In this document: piece after piece, positions 1 to 6,369 of the stretch
Layout: each line of letters begins with the position of its first letter
How positions within the stretch are numbered: the stretch's first letter is position 1
From: an uncultured Hyphomicrobiales bacterium
Lineage (GTDB): Bacteria > Pseudomonadota > Alphaproteobacteria > Rhizobiales > Beijerinckiaceae
DNA: 8,941 nucleotides
Direction: 5' to 3'
NCBI GenBank assembly: GCA_903916165.1
Contig: CAIWVR010000630.1
Location: 1-8,941 of the forward strand
The notes under the pieces: generated by a model
The model's input: the letters and a program-made list of their open reading frames with translations, nothing else
Database searches by the model: none
What the model was told of the DNA's origin: nothing
Position numbers and translations under genes: made by a program

Positions 1-431
1 AATTTCTCGGTTTCCGGACCTCGGATTTCCGCGGCGATTTCTTTGCCTTCCTGCGTTGCGGTGTCGATCACCACACGGTGAATTTCGTTGTCGATCCCAA
101 ACCGCAGCTGCATCACATCGCGTTTGAAGTGAAGGACTGGGGCGAGATCCATCGCGCGGCGGAAACGCTGGCGAAGAACGACATCCGCCTCGTCTGGGGC
201 CCGGGGCGCCACATCATCGGCCACAATGTCGCCTGCTATCATCGCAACCACGACAATGTCCGCGTCGAAATGTTCTGCGAGATGGACCAGATGAAGGACG
301 AGGATCTCGGCTATTTCGAGCCGCGACCGTGGCATCAGGACCGCCCGCAGCGCCCGAAGACCTGGGGACCGGACACGTTGCGCAATTATTGGGGTTTTGG
401 ATCCGAGCGCACCTATCCGGGCTATCCGTAA
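1..431 (+). CDS. VOC-fold protein, type I extradiol ring-cleavage dioxygenase-like (C-terminal part, 5' end outside window)
   Basis: The reading frame is open from base 3 without a start codon, so the gene begins upstream; 142 codons and a TAA stop are visible. The visible part carries the pattern of the catalytic domain of type I extradiol dioxygenases: a His in DHHT (codons at 69-74), a His in LHHIAFEV (111-116), then GPGRH (198-212), a Tyr at 237-239 and VRVEMF with its Glu at 267-269. In the family, two His and one Glu bind Fe(II) or Mn(II), while the GPGRH His and the following Tyr line the active site. This predicts a cytoplasmic metal enzyme that opens a catechol-like ring next to the hydroxyls. 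Other VOC enzymes share the fold, so the exact reaction is open. It is separated from the next gene by a 128-bp repeat-filled gap and may end an upstream transcript. Confidence 0.8.
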   Translation, partial: FLGFRTSDFRGDFFAFLRCGVDHHTVNFVVDPKPQLHHIAFEVKDWGEIHRAAETLAKNDIRLVWGPGRHIIGHNVACYHRNHDNVRVEMFCEMDQMKDEDLGYFEPRPWHQDRPQRPKTWGPDTLRNYWGFGSERTYPGYP

Positions 432-440
432 TGCCAGCCT

Positions 441-535
441 CGCCATTGCGAGGAGCGTGAGCTCCGAAGCAATCCATCTGACGGTTGCCGCCCGAAGATG
501 GATTGCTGCGTCGCCTTCGGCTCCTCGCAATGACG
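441..535. repeat. REP-like inverted-repeat pair
   Basis: Two copies of one motif face each other. The left arm (441-479) reads CGCCATTGCGAGGAGC, then AGCAATCCATCT; the right arm (495-535) is the reverse complement of a near-identical unit beginning CGTCATTGCGAGGAGC and ending AGCAATCCATCT. Each arm also holds its own short inner stem (GAGC/GCTC at 453-464; GCC-TTC-GGC at 513-521). A partial third copy lies at 2915-2944. The layout is that of REP/BIME-type dispersed intergenic palindromes, which are common in Bradyrhizobium relatives. It fills most of the 432-559 gap and could form an mRNA-stabilising or terminating hairpin; no T-run follows. Confidence 0.8.
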
Positions 536-559
536 AATAAAAAACTCCGGGAGCGAAAC

Positions 560-1537
560 ATGAACCACATCACACGCCGCACGACGTTCGCCTGCGCCTT
601 CCTTTTTGCAGGCCTGACGCAAGCCTTGGCGCAGACGCCCATCCGCATGATCGGCTTCGGCGGCGCCACCAACCTTCCCGCCTGGGTCGCGCTCGACAAG
701 GGCCTGTTCGAGAAAGAGGGCCTGGCCGTCACGCTCGACAAGACCGCCGGGTCCAAGGACCAGATGGTCGACATCATGGCCGGCAAGTATGAGTTCGTCA
801 CCACGGCCTTCGACAACATCGTCGCCTATACGGATGGCGAGGGCGCGGTGAAATTTGACGCCTATGATCTCACGGCCATTCTGGGCGTGCATTCCGGGCT
901 GAACAGCGTTGTGGCGCGGCCCGAGATCAAGACCTACGCGGACCTGCGCGGCAAGACCGTGGCGGTGGATGCCGTCGCCTCGGGCTATGCGACGGTTCTC
1001 TATGAGATCCTGAAGCGCAAGGGCCTCACCGACAAGGATTACAAGATCATCGCGGTGGGCGCGACCGACGGGCGCATGGCGGCGCTCGAAGATGGCCGCG
1101 CGCAGGTCGGCATCCTGTCGTCGCCGCAGGACATCCAGCTGCAGAAGAAGGGGTTCAACATCCTCGACGATGCGGCGGCCGCGCTGGGCGACTCGCAGGG
1201 CTCCGTCTATGCGGTGCGCAAGAGCTGGGCCAAGGGCCATGAAAAGGACGTGCTCGGGCTGATGCGCGCGGTTGTCGCCGGTCAGAACTATGTCTTCGAC
1301 AACAAGGACGGTGCAGTCGAAGTGCTGATGAAGCGCACGCCTGGCCTGTCGAAGCCCGATGCGGAGGACATCTGGGCACGCCTCACCGGTCCCGGCGGTC
1401 TGACCCGCAATGCGGCGCTGAACCTGAAGGGTGTCGATGCGGTGCTCGACCTGCGCCGCGTCTACGGAAACCCTGCCAAGGGCGATGCCTCACGCTATAT
1501 CGACACGTCCTGGCAGCAGAAAATGTCGGGAAAGTAA
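560..1537 (+). CDS. NMT1/SsuA-type ABC transporter substrate-binding protein (periplasmic)
   Basis: A 325-residue secreted receptor. The ATG at 560 is preceded by GGGAG at 549-553 and begins a clean signal peptide: Arg at 6-7, a hydrophobic core to about residue 23, and a likely cut after ALA (residue 24). Frame-open sequence before 560 lies in the repeat and is not coding. The mature part starts IRMIGFGGATNLPAWVALDK, the usual opening of NitT/TauT/SsuA receptors, followed by GLFEKEGL, the 'DIMAGKYEF' region, 'ADLRGKTVAVD' at the domain hinge and a C-terminal helix-rich lobe. Family members bind nitrate, sulfonates, thiamine precursors or aromatic acids and hand them to SsuB/SsuC-type transporters. 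No such permease or ATPase lies in this window; the neighbouring importer is of the unrelated Liv class. Ligand unknown. Confidence 0.88.
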   Translation: MNHITRRTTFACAFLFAGLTQALAQTPIRMIGFGGATNLPAWVALDKGLFEKEGLAVTLDKTAGSKDQMVDIMAGKYEFVTTAFDNIVAYTDGEGAVKFDAYDLTAILGVHSGLNSVVARPEIKTYADLRGKTVAVDAVASGYATVLYEILKRKGLTDKDYKIIAVGATDGRMAALEDGRAQVGILSSPQDIQLQKKGFNILDDAAAALGDSQGSVYAVRKSWAKGHEKDVLGLMRAVVAGQNYVFDNKDGAVEVLMKRTPGLSKPDAEDIWARLTGPGGLTRNAALNLKGVDAVLDLRRVYGNPAKGDASRYIDTSWQQKMSGK

Positions 1538-1547
1538 CACGAATGCG

Positions 1548-1575
1548 TCCCCTCTCCCGCGCGCGGGAGAGGGGA
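1548..1575. repeat. Perfect 28-bp palindrome in the gap between the two receptor genes
   Basis: TCCCCTCTCCCGCG at 1548-1561 is followed directly by its exact reverse complement at 1562-1575, 10 bp after the stop of the first receptor gene. It would form a very strong stem in RNA, with the tip unpaired. No T-run follows, so a classical intrinsic terminator is not supported; a REP-type mRNA-end stabiliser is the other reading. CCCTCTCCC palindromes of this kind are scattered between genes in many Hyphomicrobiales. Confidence 0.7.
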
Positions 1576-1616
1576 GATCGCGCCTGAGACCTTGGGCTTG
1601 CCAGCAGCGCCCGTGC

Positions 1617-1633
1617 CCCTCTAAAAAAGAGGG
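1617..1633 (+). other. Small hairpin upstream of the Liv-type receptor gene
   Basis: CCCTCT (1617-1622), five A residues, then AGAGGG (1628-1633) form a 6-bp stem. The right arm holds a Shine-Dalgarno-like GAGGG that would serve an alternative ATG at 1639; the hairpin would hide it. The preferred start at 1657 has its own GAGGGG at 1646-1651, outside the stem. Rest of the gap 1576-1616: nothing recognised. Confidence 0.4.
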
Positions 1634-1656
1634 TAGGAATGTCACGAGGGGACCAG

Positions 1657-2832
1657 ATGAAAACCTTTTCCAGAATGGCCCTTGCGGCCGCAGCTTTCTG
1701 CGCGCCGTTCACGGGCGTGGCTTCTGCCCAGGAACCGCTGAAGATTGGCATGATCACGACCCTGTCAGGTCCGGGCGGCTATCTCGGTCAGGACATCCGC
1801 GATGCTTTCAATCTCGCCATCGAGATGCAGGGTGGCAAGCTCGGCGGCGCGCCGGTCCAGGTGATCGTCGAGGACGATGCGCTGAAGCCCGGTCAGGGCA
1901 AGCAGATCGCCGACAAATTCATGAAGACCGACAAAATCAAACTGCTCACCGGCATCGTCTTCTCGAATGTCGCTCTGGCCGTGGTGCCCGACGTGCTGGA
2001 AGATGGTGGCATCTACGTCAGCCCCAATGCCGGTCCCTCGAACCTCGCGGGCAAGGATTGCAACGCCAATTATTATGTTGTGTCGTGGCAGAATGACTCG
2101 CTGCACGAGAGCGCCGGCGCCAATGCCAACAATCTCGGCTTCAAAAAGGCTTTTATCCTTGCGCCGAACTATCAGGCCGGCAAGGACGCGCTCGAAGGCT
2201 TCAAGCGTAGCTTCAAGGGCGAGGTCATCGGTGAGGTGTTCACGCGCCTCGACCAGACCGATTTCGCCGCTGAAATGGCGCAGATTCGCGCCGCCAAGCC
2301 CGACATGGTGTTCCAGTTCCATCCGGGCGGAGCGGGCATTGCCTTCATGCGCCAGTACCAGCAGGCGGGCCTGCTCGAAGCGCTTCCCATGGTCGTGCCC
2401 TCGCCCTCGATGGACGCCGTCACCCTGAAGGCGATCGGTGAGGCCGCAGTCGGCGTCAATGTGTCGGCCCAGTGGAACGCCGATTTCGACAATGCCGCCA
2501 ACAAGGCCTTCGTCGATGCGTGGATGAAGAAGTACAATCGCCCGATCACCTATTATGCCAGCCAGGGCTATGACACCGCGCTCGCCATTGGTGCCGCGTT
2601 GAAGCAGACTGGCGGCAAGGTGGATGATGTGAAGGCCTTCCGCACAGCCATGCTGAAAGCCGATTTTGCCGCCACGCGCGGGGCTTTCAAGTTCGGCAAG
2701 AATCAGCACCCTGTGCAGGACTGGTATTCGCTGCGTGTCGAGAAAGACGCCAGCGGCGTCCCGGTCATCAAGACCAAGGGCAAGATCTCGTCGGATATCG
2801 GCGATTTCTACGCCAAGGACTGCAAGCTGTAA
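1657..2832 (+). CDS. Branched-chain amino acid-type (Liv/HAAT) ABC transporter substrate-binding protein
   Basis: A 391-residue periplasmic receptor of the Peripla_BP_6 / LivJ-LivK family. I chose the ATG at 1657 because GAGGGG (1646-1651) sits 5 nt before it and it gives a textbook signal peptide (MKTFSR, then an Ala-rich core, cut after ASA at residue 24). An in-frame ATG at 1639 would add six residues ahead of the charged N-terminus. The mature protein opens with LKIGMITTLSGPGGYLG, the family hallmark, then 'DAFNLAIE', 'VEDD' and the 'KQIADKF' helix; the segment around GIVFSNVALAVVPDV matches the first hinge region, and ILAPNYQAGKDAL the second-lobe entry. Relatives bind leucine, urea, amides or aromatic acids such as benzoate derivatives. 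The catabolic neighbours favour an aromatic or other carboxylate over leucine, but this is inference. It pairs with the livHMGF genes downstream. Confidence 0.92.
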   Translation: MKTFSRMALAAAAFCAPFTGVASAQEPLKIGMITTLSGPGGYLGQDIRDAFNLAIEMQGGKLGGAPVQVIVEDDALKPGQGKQIADKFMKTDKIKLLTGIVFSNVALAVVPDVLEDGGIYVSPNAGPSNLAGKDCNANYYVVSWQNDSLHESAGANANNLGFKKAFILAPNYQAGKDALEGFKRSFKGEVIGEVFTRLDQTDFAAEMAQIRAAKPDMVFQFHPGGAGIAFMRQYQQAGLLEALPMVVPSPSMDAVTLKAIGEAAVGVNVSAQWNADFDNAANKAFVDAWMKKYNRPITYYASQGYDTALAIGAALKQTGGKVDDVKAFRTAMLKADFAATRGAFKFGKNQHPVQDWYSLRVEKDASGVPVIKTKGKISSDIGDFYAKDCKL

Positions 2833-2844
2833 CCAGTGCGAACA

Positions 2845-3039
2845 CCCTCCCCCTTGCGGGGAGGGCGACTCGGGCGAAGCCCGGGCGGGGTGGGGGTCGA
2901 CGCATCTCTCAACCGTCATTGCGAGCGCGAGCCGAAGCAATCCAGACGCGCCACGTGGGACCTCTGTATCGCCCCATCGCAGCCGACGGCCGCGATGCGT
3001 CGACCCCCACCCCTAGCCCCTCCCCGCAAGGGGGAGGGG
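2845..3039. repeat. Composite nested inverted repeat between receptor and permease genes
   Basis: The outer units are a G/C-rich hairpin at 2845-2865 (CCCTCCCC / CGGGGAGGG, 8-bp stem) and its reverse complement at 3018-3038. Inside them, 2887-2906 and 2994-3013 are perfect 20-bp inverted copies (GGGGTGGGGGTCGACGCATC). Further elements are a CGGGC-GAA-GCCCG mini-hairpin at 2871-2883 and a partial copy of the 441-479 repeat (GTCATTGCGAG..GAAGCAATCCA, 2915-2944). The element fills most of the 247-bp gap before livH and contains no credible gene. Such structures often lie between a highly expressed receptor gene and its permease, where they stabilise the upstream mRNA or dampen read-through; that role is inferred here. 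Confidence 0.8.
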
Positions 3040-3079
3040 AACCACATGCGTCGCTTTCGATGACGCACATGAGGAAAGA

Positions 3080-3991
3080 ATGGCGCTCGTTCTCGAACAG
3101 GCTTTGAACGGCGTGCAGCTCGGCGTCATGCTGTTCCTGCTGGCGGCGGGCCTGACTCTCGTGTTCGGCATCATGGGCGTGATCAATCTCGCACATGGCT
3201 CGCTCTACATGGTCGGCGCCTATGCCGCCGCCTTCGCCGCAAAGCTCACAGGCTCCTTCCTGCTCGCCATTCCGGCCGGCCTTGCCGCCGCCGCGCTCAC
3301 CGGCATGGCCATTGAGCTGTTCGTCGTGCGCAAGCTTTATGCGCGCGACCATCTCGACCAGGTGCTGGCGACCTTCGGCCTCATCCTGTTTTTCAACCAG
3401 TCCATCATCCTGCTGTTTGGGCGCCAGCCCATGTTCGTGCAGATTCCACCGGCCTTGTCGGGGGCGGTGGACCTCGGCCTGTTCGCCTATCCGGTCTATC
3501 GCCTGTGCATCATCGCGGCGGGATTGTTGACCGCGGGCGGGCTGTTCTGGCTCATCCAGCGCACGCGGCTTGGGATGCTGGTGCGCGCGGGCGCGACGCA
3601 TCGCGACATGGTGCAGGCGCTGGGCGTCGACATCCGCCTGCTCTACACGATTGTCTTCGGGCTGGGCGCGCTGCTGGCAGGGTTTGCCGGGCTGATGGCC
3701 GGGCCGCTGCTGTCCGTGCAGGTTGGTATGGGCGAGCAGATCCTCATCCTCACCTTCGTCGTTGTGGTGATCGGCGGGCTGGGTTCGGTCGCGGGCGCCT
3801 TCTGGGGCGCGCTGCTGGTCGGCGTGGTCGACACAGGCCTGCGCGCCTTCCTGCCGCAGCTCATGCGCCTCATGATGAACAATTCGGAAGCCGATGCGCT
3901 GGCCGCTGGCGTCTCCGCCATGGGCATCTATCTCGTCATGGCCATCGTCCTGCTCGTGCGCCCGAAGGGATTGTTCCCCGGCCATGCGTGA
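3080..3991 (+). CDS. livH: Branched-chain amino acid-type ABC transporter permease, LivH family
   Basis: A 303-residue inner-membrane permease. The start ATG follows GAGGAAAG (3071-3078). The protein is almost wholly hydrophobic, with about eight membrane segments. Diagnostic motifs are LVFGIMGVINLAHGSLYMVGAYAA near residues 27-50 (the INxAHG signature of LivH), the cytoplasmic 'RAGATHRDMVQALGVD' loop, which matches the ATPase-contacting coupling region, and GGLGSVAGAFWGALLVGVVD late in the protein. It ends RPKGLFPG, usual for the family. It forms the transport channel together with LivM, with the energy coming from LivG and LivF. It follows the composite repeat and overlaps livM by 8 nt. The symbol is by family; the ligand need not be a branched-chain amino acid. 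Confidence 0.93.
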   Translation: MALVLEQALNGVQLGVMLFLLAAGLTLVFGIMGVINLAHGSLYMVGAYAAAFAAKLTGSFLLAIPAGLAAAALTGMAIELFVVRKLYARDHLDQVLATFGLILFFNQSIILLFGRQPMFVQIPPALSGAVDLGLFAYPVYRLCIIAAGLLTAGGLFWLIQRTRLGMLVRAGATHRDMVQALGVDIRLLYTIVFGLGALLAGFAGLMAGPLLSVQVGMGEQILILTFVVVVIGGLGSVAGAFWGALLVGVVDTGLRAFLPQLMRLMMNNSEADALAAGVSAMGIYLVMAIVLLVRPKGLFPGHA

Positions 3992-4961
3992 TGACAGATC
4001 GTCCCATGTCCGGCGCGCGCTTCCCTTCCTGGCGCTGGCGCTGCTTCTCGCGCTGCCGTTTCTCGCGCAAGCCGCAGGACAACCCGCGCTCGTCACGCTG
4101 GCGACCCGCATGATGATCTTGGGGCTTGCGGCCAGCGCGCTGAATATCGCGCTTGGGTTCGGCGGGCTCATCAGTCTCGGCCATGCGGCCTTTTATGGTG
4201 TCGGTGCCTATGCGGCGGGCATCCTCACGACGCATGCGGCGGCGGGCACATTGTTTTTGGGTTTGATCCCCGGCAGCGATCAATTGCTGACCAATATGGC
4301 GGCGGCGCTGCTGGCGAGCGGGCTGGCGGCGGCGCTCATCGGGGCCCTGGCTTTGCGCACGAGTGGCATCCAGTTCATCATGATCACGCTGGCCTTTGCG
4401 CAAATGCTGTTCTTTTTTTTCGTGGCGCTGAAAGCCTATGGCGGCGACGATGGCCTGTCACTGCGCCGGCGCAACCAGCTCTTCGGCCTCAACATGCGTG
4501 ACGACGCGACGTTCTTCTATGTCACGCTGGTCGTCCTGCTGGCGTGGCTTGGCGTCAGCGCGCGCATTCTGCATTCGCGCTTCGGGCTGTTTCTCGGCGG
4601 TATCCGCCAGAGCGAGCGCCGGATGCAGGCCATTGGTGTCGACACGTTCCGCACGCGCTGGTTTGCCTTTGTGATTTCTGGCATGGGGGCCGGGCTGGCC
4701 GGTGCCATGATGGCCAATCTCGGCCGCTTCGTCAGCCCCGACATGATGCACTGGACCACATCGGGCGAGCTTCTCATCATGAATGTGCTGGGCGGCACGG
4801 GCACAATTTTCGGTCCCGTGCTCGGTGCTTTCGCGCTGATCGGTTTCGAGGCTGTGCTGGCGGGCTGGACGGAGCACTGGCAGGTCATTCTCGGACCCCT
4901 GCTCGTTGTCATGGTGCTGGTGTTTCGCGGCGGCCTCGCGCGCATCGGGAGGCGCCCGTGA
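3984..4961 (+). CDS. livM: Branched-chain amino acid-type ABC transporter permease, LivM family
   Basis: A 325-residue membrane permease. The ATG at 3984 overlaps the last 8 nt of livH (ATGCGTGA), implying translational coupling; the nearest purine-rich stretch (AAGGGA, 3965-3970) is rather far upstream. After a short basic N-terminus and a first hydrophobic segment comes LGFGGLISLGHAAFYGVGAYAAG (about residues 57-79), the LivM signature. Later features are LRTSGIQFIMITLAFAQM, the coupling-loop segment 'SERRMQAIGVDTFRTRWFAF' and GGTGTIFGPVLGA. It ends with a basic RIGRRP tail. Size and order fit LivM exactly. A run of eight T (4413-4420) encodes part of a Phe cluster in one membrane segment. 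It overlaps livG by 4 nt (GTGA). Confidence 0.93.
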   Translation: MRDDRSSHVRRALPFLALALLLALPFLAQAAGQPALVTLATRMMILGLAASALNIALGFGGLISLGHAAFYGVGAYAAGILTTHAAAGTLFLGLIPGSDQLLTNMAAALLASGLAAALIGALALRTSGIQFIMITLAFAQMLFFFFVALKAYGGDDGLSLRRRNQLFGLNMRDDATFFYVTLVVLLAWLGVSARILHSRFGLFLGGIRQSERRMQAIGVDTFRTRWFAFVISGMGAGLAGAMMANLGRFVSPDMMHWTTSGELLIMNVLGGTGTIFGPVLGAFALIGFEAVLAGWTEHWQVILGPLLVVMVLVFRGGLARIGRRP

Positions 4962-5665
4962 GCGTTCTTCTGGCCACCGATGGACTCGTCAAGAATTACG
5001 GAGGTCTGCGCGTCACCGACCATGTGACGCTCGACGTGCGCGCTGGCGAGATCCATGGGCTGATTGGCCCGAACGGCGCAGGCAAGTCGACGCTGATCGG
5101 CCAGATCATGGGCGAGATCGTGCCCGATTCCGGGACCATTTCGCTGGAGGGCCATGGGCTCGGCAGCCTGTCGCAGGCTGCGCGTGTGCGGCGCGGATTG
5201 GCGCGCACGTTCCAGACGCCTCAAAAGCTGGGCGAATATAGCGCGCAGGACAATGTCGTCGTCGCGCTGCTGGCGCGCGGTGCGGCAGCGCGTGATGCGG
5301 GCCTCTATCTGGAGCGCGCTGGCCTGTCCTCGCGTGCAGCTTTGCGTGCGGCGGACCTTTCGCATGGCGAGCGCAAGCAACTCGAACTGGCGATCGCGCT
5401 GGCCACCCGCCCGCGCGTGCTGCTGCTCGATGAACCCATGGCGGGGCTGGGCGCGGCCGAGAGCGCGCTCATGATCGACATCCTGCGCGGCCTGCGCGGC
5501 GAGGTCGCCATGCTGCTTGTCGAACATGACATGACGGCGGTCTTTGCGCTGGCGGATCGTATTTCGGTGCTGGTCTATGGTGCCATCATCGCCAGCGGCG
5601 ACGTGGCTTCCATCCAGTCAGATCCGCTTGTGCGCGAGGCTTATCTCGGCGTGGGGGACGCATGA
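4958..5665 (+). CDS. livG: Liv-type ABC transporter ATP-binding protein, LivG family
   Basis: A 235-residue cytoplasmic ATPase starting with GTG inside the livM stop (GTGA overlap), with GGGAGG at 4947-4952 five nt upstream. All ABC motifs are visible: Walker A GPNGAGKST (37-45), Q-loop in ARTFQ (82-86), signature LSHGE (134-138), Walker B VLLLDE (154-159) and H-loop His in LVEHDM (190). The GLARTFQ segment and the gene order identify LivG rather than LivF. It is about 20 residues shorter than usual LivG (about 255): the helical stretch between the Q-loop and signature (residues 100-133) is compact and lacks the insertion typical of the family. Catalytic residues look intact, so it should be active. 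It powers transport as a pair with LivF. Confidence 0.92.
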   Translation: MSVLLATDGLVKNYGGLRVTDHVTLDVRAGEIHGLIGPNGAGKSTLIGQIMGEIVPDSGTISLEGHGLGSLSQAARVRRGLARTFQTPQKLGEYSAQDNVVVALLARGAAARDAGLYLERAGLSSRAALRAADLSHGERKQLELAIALATRPRVLLLDEPMAGLGAAESALMIDILRGLRGEVAMLLVEHDMTAVFALADRISVLVYGAIIASGDVASIQSDPLVREAYLGVGDA

Positions 5666-6369
5666 ATATGCTCTCGTTGCGCGGGGTGCAAACCTTCTAT
5701 GGCGTAAGCCAGGCCCTGTTCGACATTTCGCTCGATGTCGGCGCGGGCGAGGTCGTCACGCTCATGGGCCGCAACGGCATGGGCAAGACAACGACGATCC
5801 GCACGATCATGGGACTGATGCGCGCACAGGGCGGGCACATCACCTTCAGGGGCGAAGATCTCATCGGCATGGCACCCGATCGGATTGCACGGCTTGGCAT
5901 CGGTCTGGTGCCCGAGGGCCGCCTGATCTTTCCGACGCTCAATGTGCGCGAAAACCTCGTCGCCACAGCCTCGAACCGGCGCGGGGCTTTCGAACCCTGG
6001 TCGCTGGACAAGATCTACGCGCTTTTCCCGCGCCTCGACGAGCGGCAGACGCAGATGGGCGCAACCCTGTCGGGCGGTGAACAGCAGATGCTGGCGATCG
6101 GCCGGGCCCTGATGACCAATCCCGACCTCCTCATTCTTGACGAGGCAACTGAAGGACTGGCTCCCGTCATTCGCGCTGAAATCTGGCGCTGCATCGAAAC
6201 GCTGAAGGCGCGCGGGCAATCGATCCTGATCGTCGATAAAAACATCGCCGTACTGGAGCGCCTCGCCGACCGGCATTATGTCATCGAAAAAGGCCGCACC
6301 ATCTGGGCCGGAACCAGCGCCGAACTTGCGCGCGACAGGGATGAAGTCCGCAAACATGTCGCATTCTGA
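5662..6369 (+). CDS. livF: Liv-type ABC transporter ATP-binding protein, LivF family
   Basis: A 235-residue cytoplasmic ATPase whose ATG overlaps the livG stop (ATGA, 5662-5665). Motifs: Walker A GRNGMGKTT (36-44), the LivF-typical LVPEGRLIFPTLNVRENL (82-99) and signature LSGGE (136-140) followed by QQMLAIGRAL, and Walker B LLILDE (156-161). Two positions differ from the common form: DEATEGLAP replaces DEPSEGLAP, and the H-loop region reads IVDKN with Lys193 where most ABC ATPases have His and many LivF proteins have Gln. LivF is often the non-canonical partner in this pair, so transport is probably preserved through LivG. Length is normal. It overlaps the next gene by 14 nt, tying that enzyme to the transporter operon. 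Confidence 0.92.
   Translation: MNMLSLRGVQTFYGVSQALFDISLDVGAGEVVTLMGRNGMGKTTTIRTIMGLMRAQGGHITFRGEDLIGMAPDRIARLGIGLVPEGRLIFPTLNVRENLVATASNRRGAFEPWSLDKIYALFPRLDERQTQMGATLSGGEQQMLAIGRALMTNPDLLILDEATEGLAPVIRAEIWRCIETLKARGQSILIVDKNIAVLERLADRHYVIEKGRTIWAGTSAELARDRDEVRKHVAF

Noticed and set aside
78..80. GTG as the start of the VOC gene
   Set aside because: The frame is open and family-like back to base 3, and the metal-binding His codons at 69-74 would be lost.
485..559. In-frame extension of the NMT1-type receptor gene into the upstream repeat
   Set aside because: It would put 25 repeat-encoded residues before a clean signal peptide; the ATG at 560 has its own ribosome site.
1548..1575. Intrinsic terminator after the NMT1-type receptor gene
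   Set aside because: A strong stem, but no T-run follows it, so I record it only as a palindrome.
1639..1641. ATG as the start of the Liv-type receptor
   Set aside because: It adds MSRGDQ before a standard signal peptide and its ribosome site would lie in a hairpin; 1657 is better, though not proven.
1765..2940. 391-codon minus-strand open frame over the Liv receptor gene
   Set aside because: A GC-rich shadow of a clearly assigned gene; its N-terminus would start inside the repeat.
441..3039. CRISPR array suggested by repeated motifs
   Set aside because: Only inverted, dispersed copies; no regularly spaced direct repeats with spacers and no cas genes.
2909..4171. 420-codon open frame on the minus strand over livH and the composite repeat
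   Set aside because: It is antisense to a certain membrane-protein gene, its product is full of His/Gln/Arg/Glu as expected for a shadow of hydrophobic codons, and it has no domain pattern.
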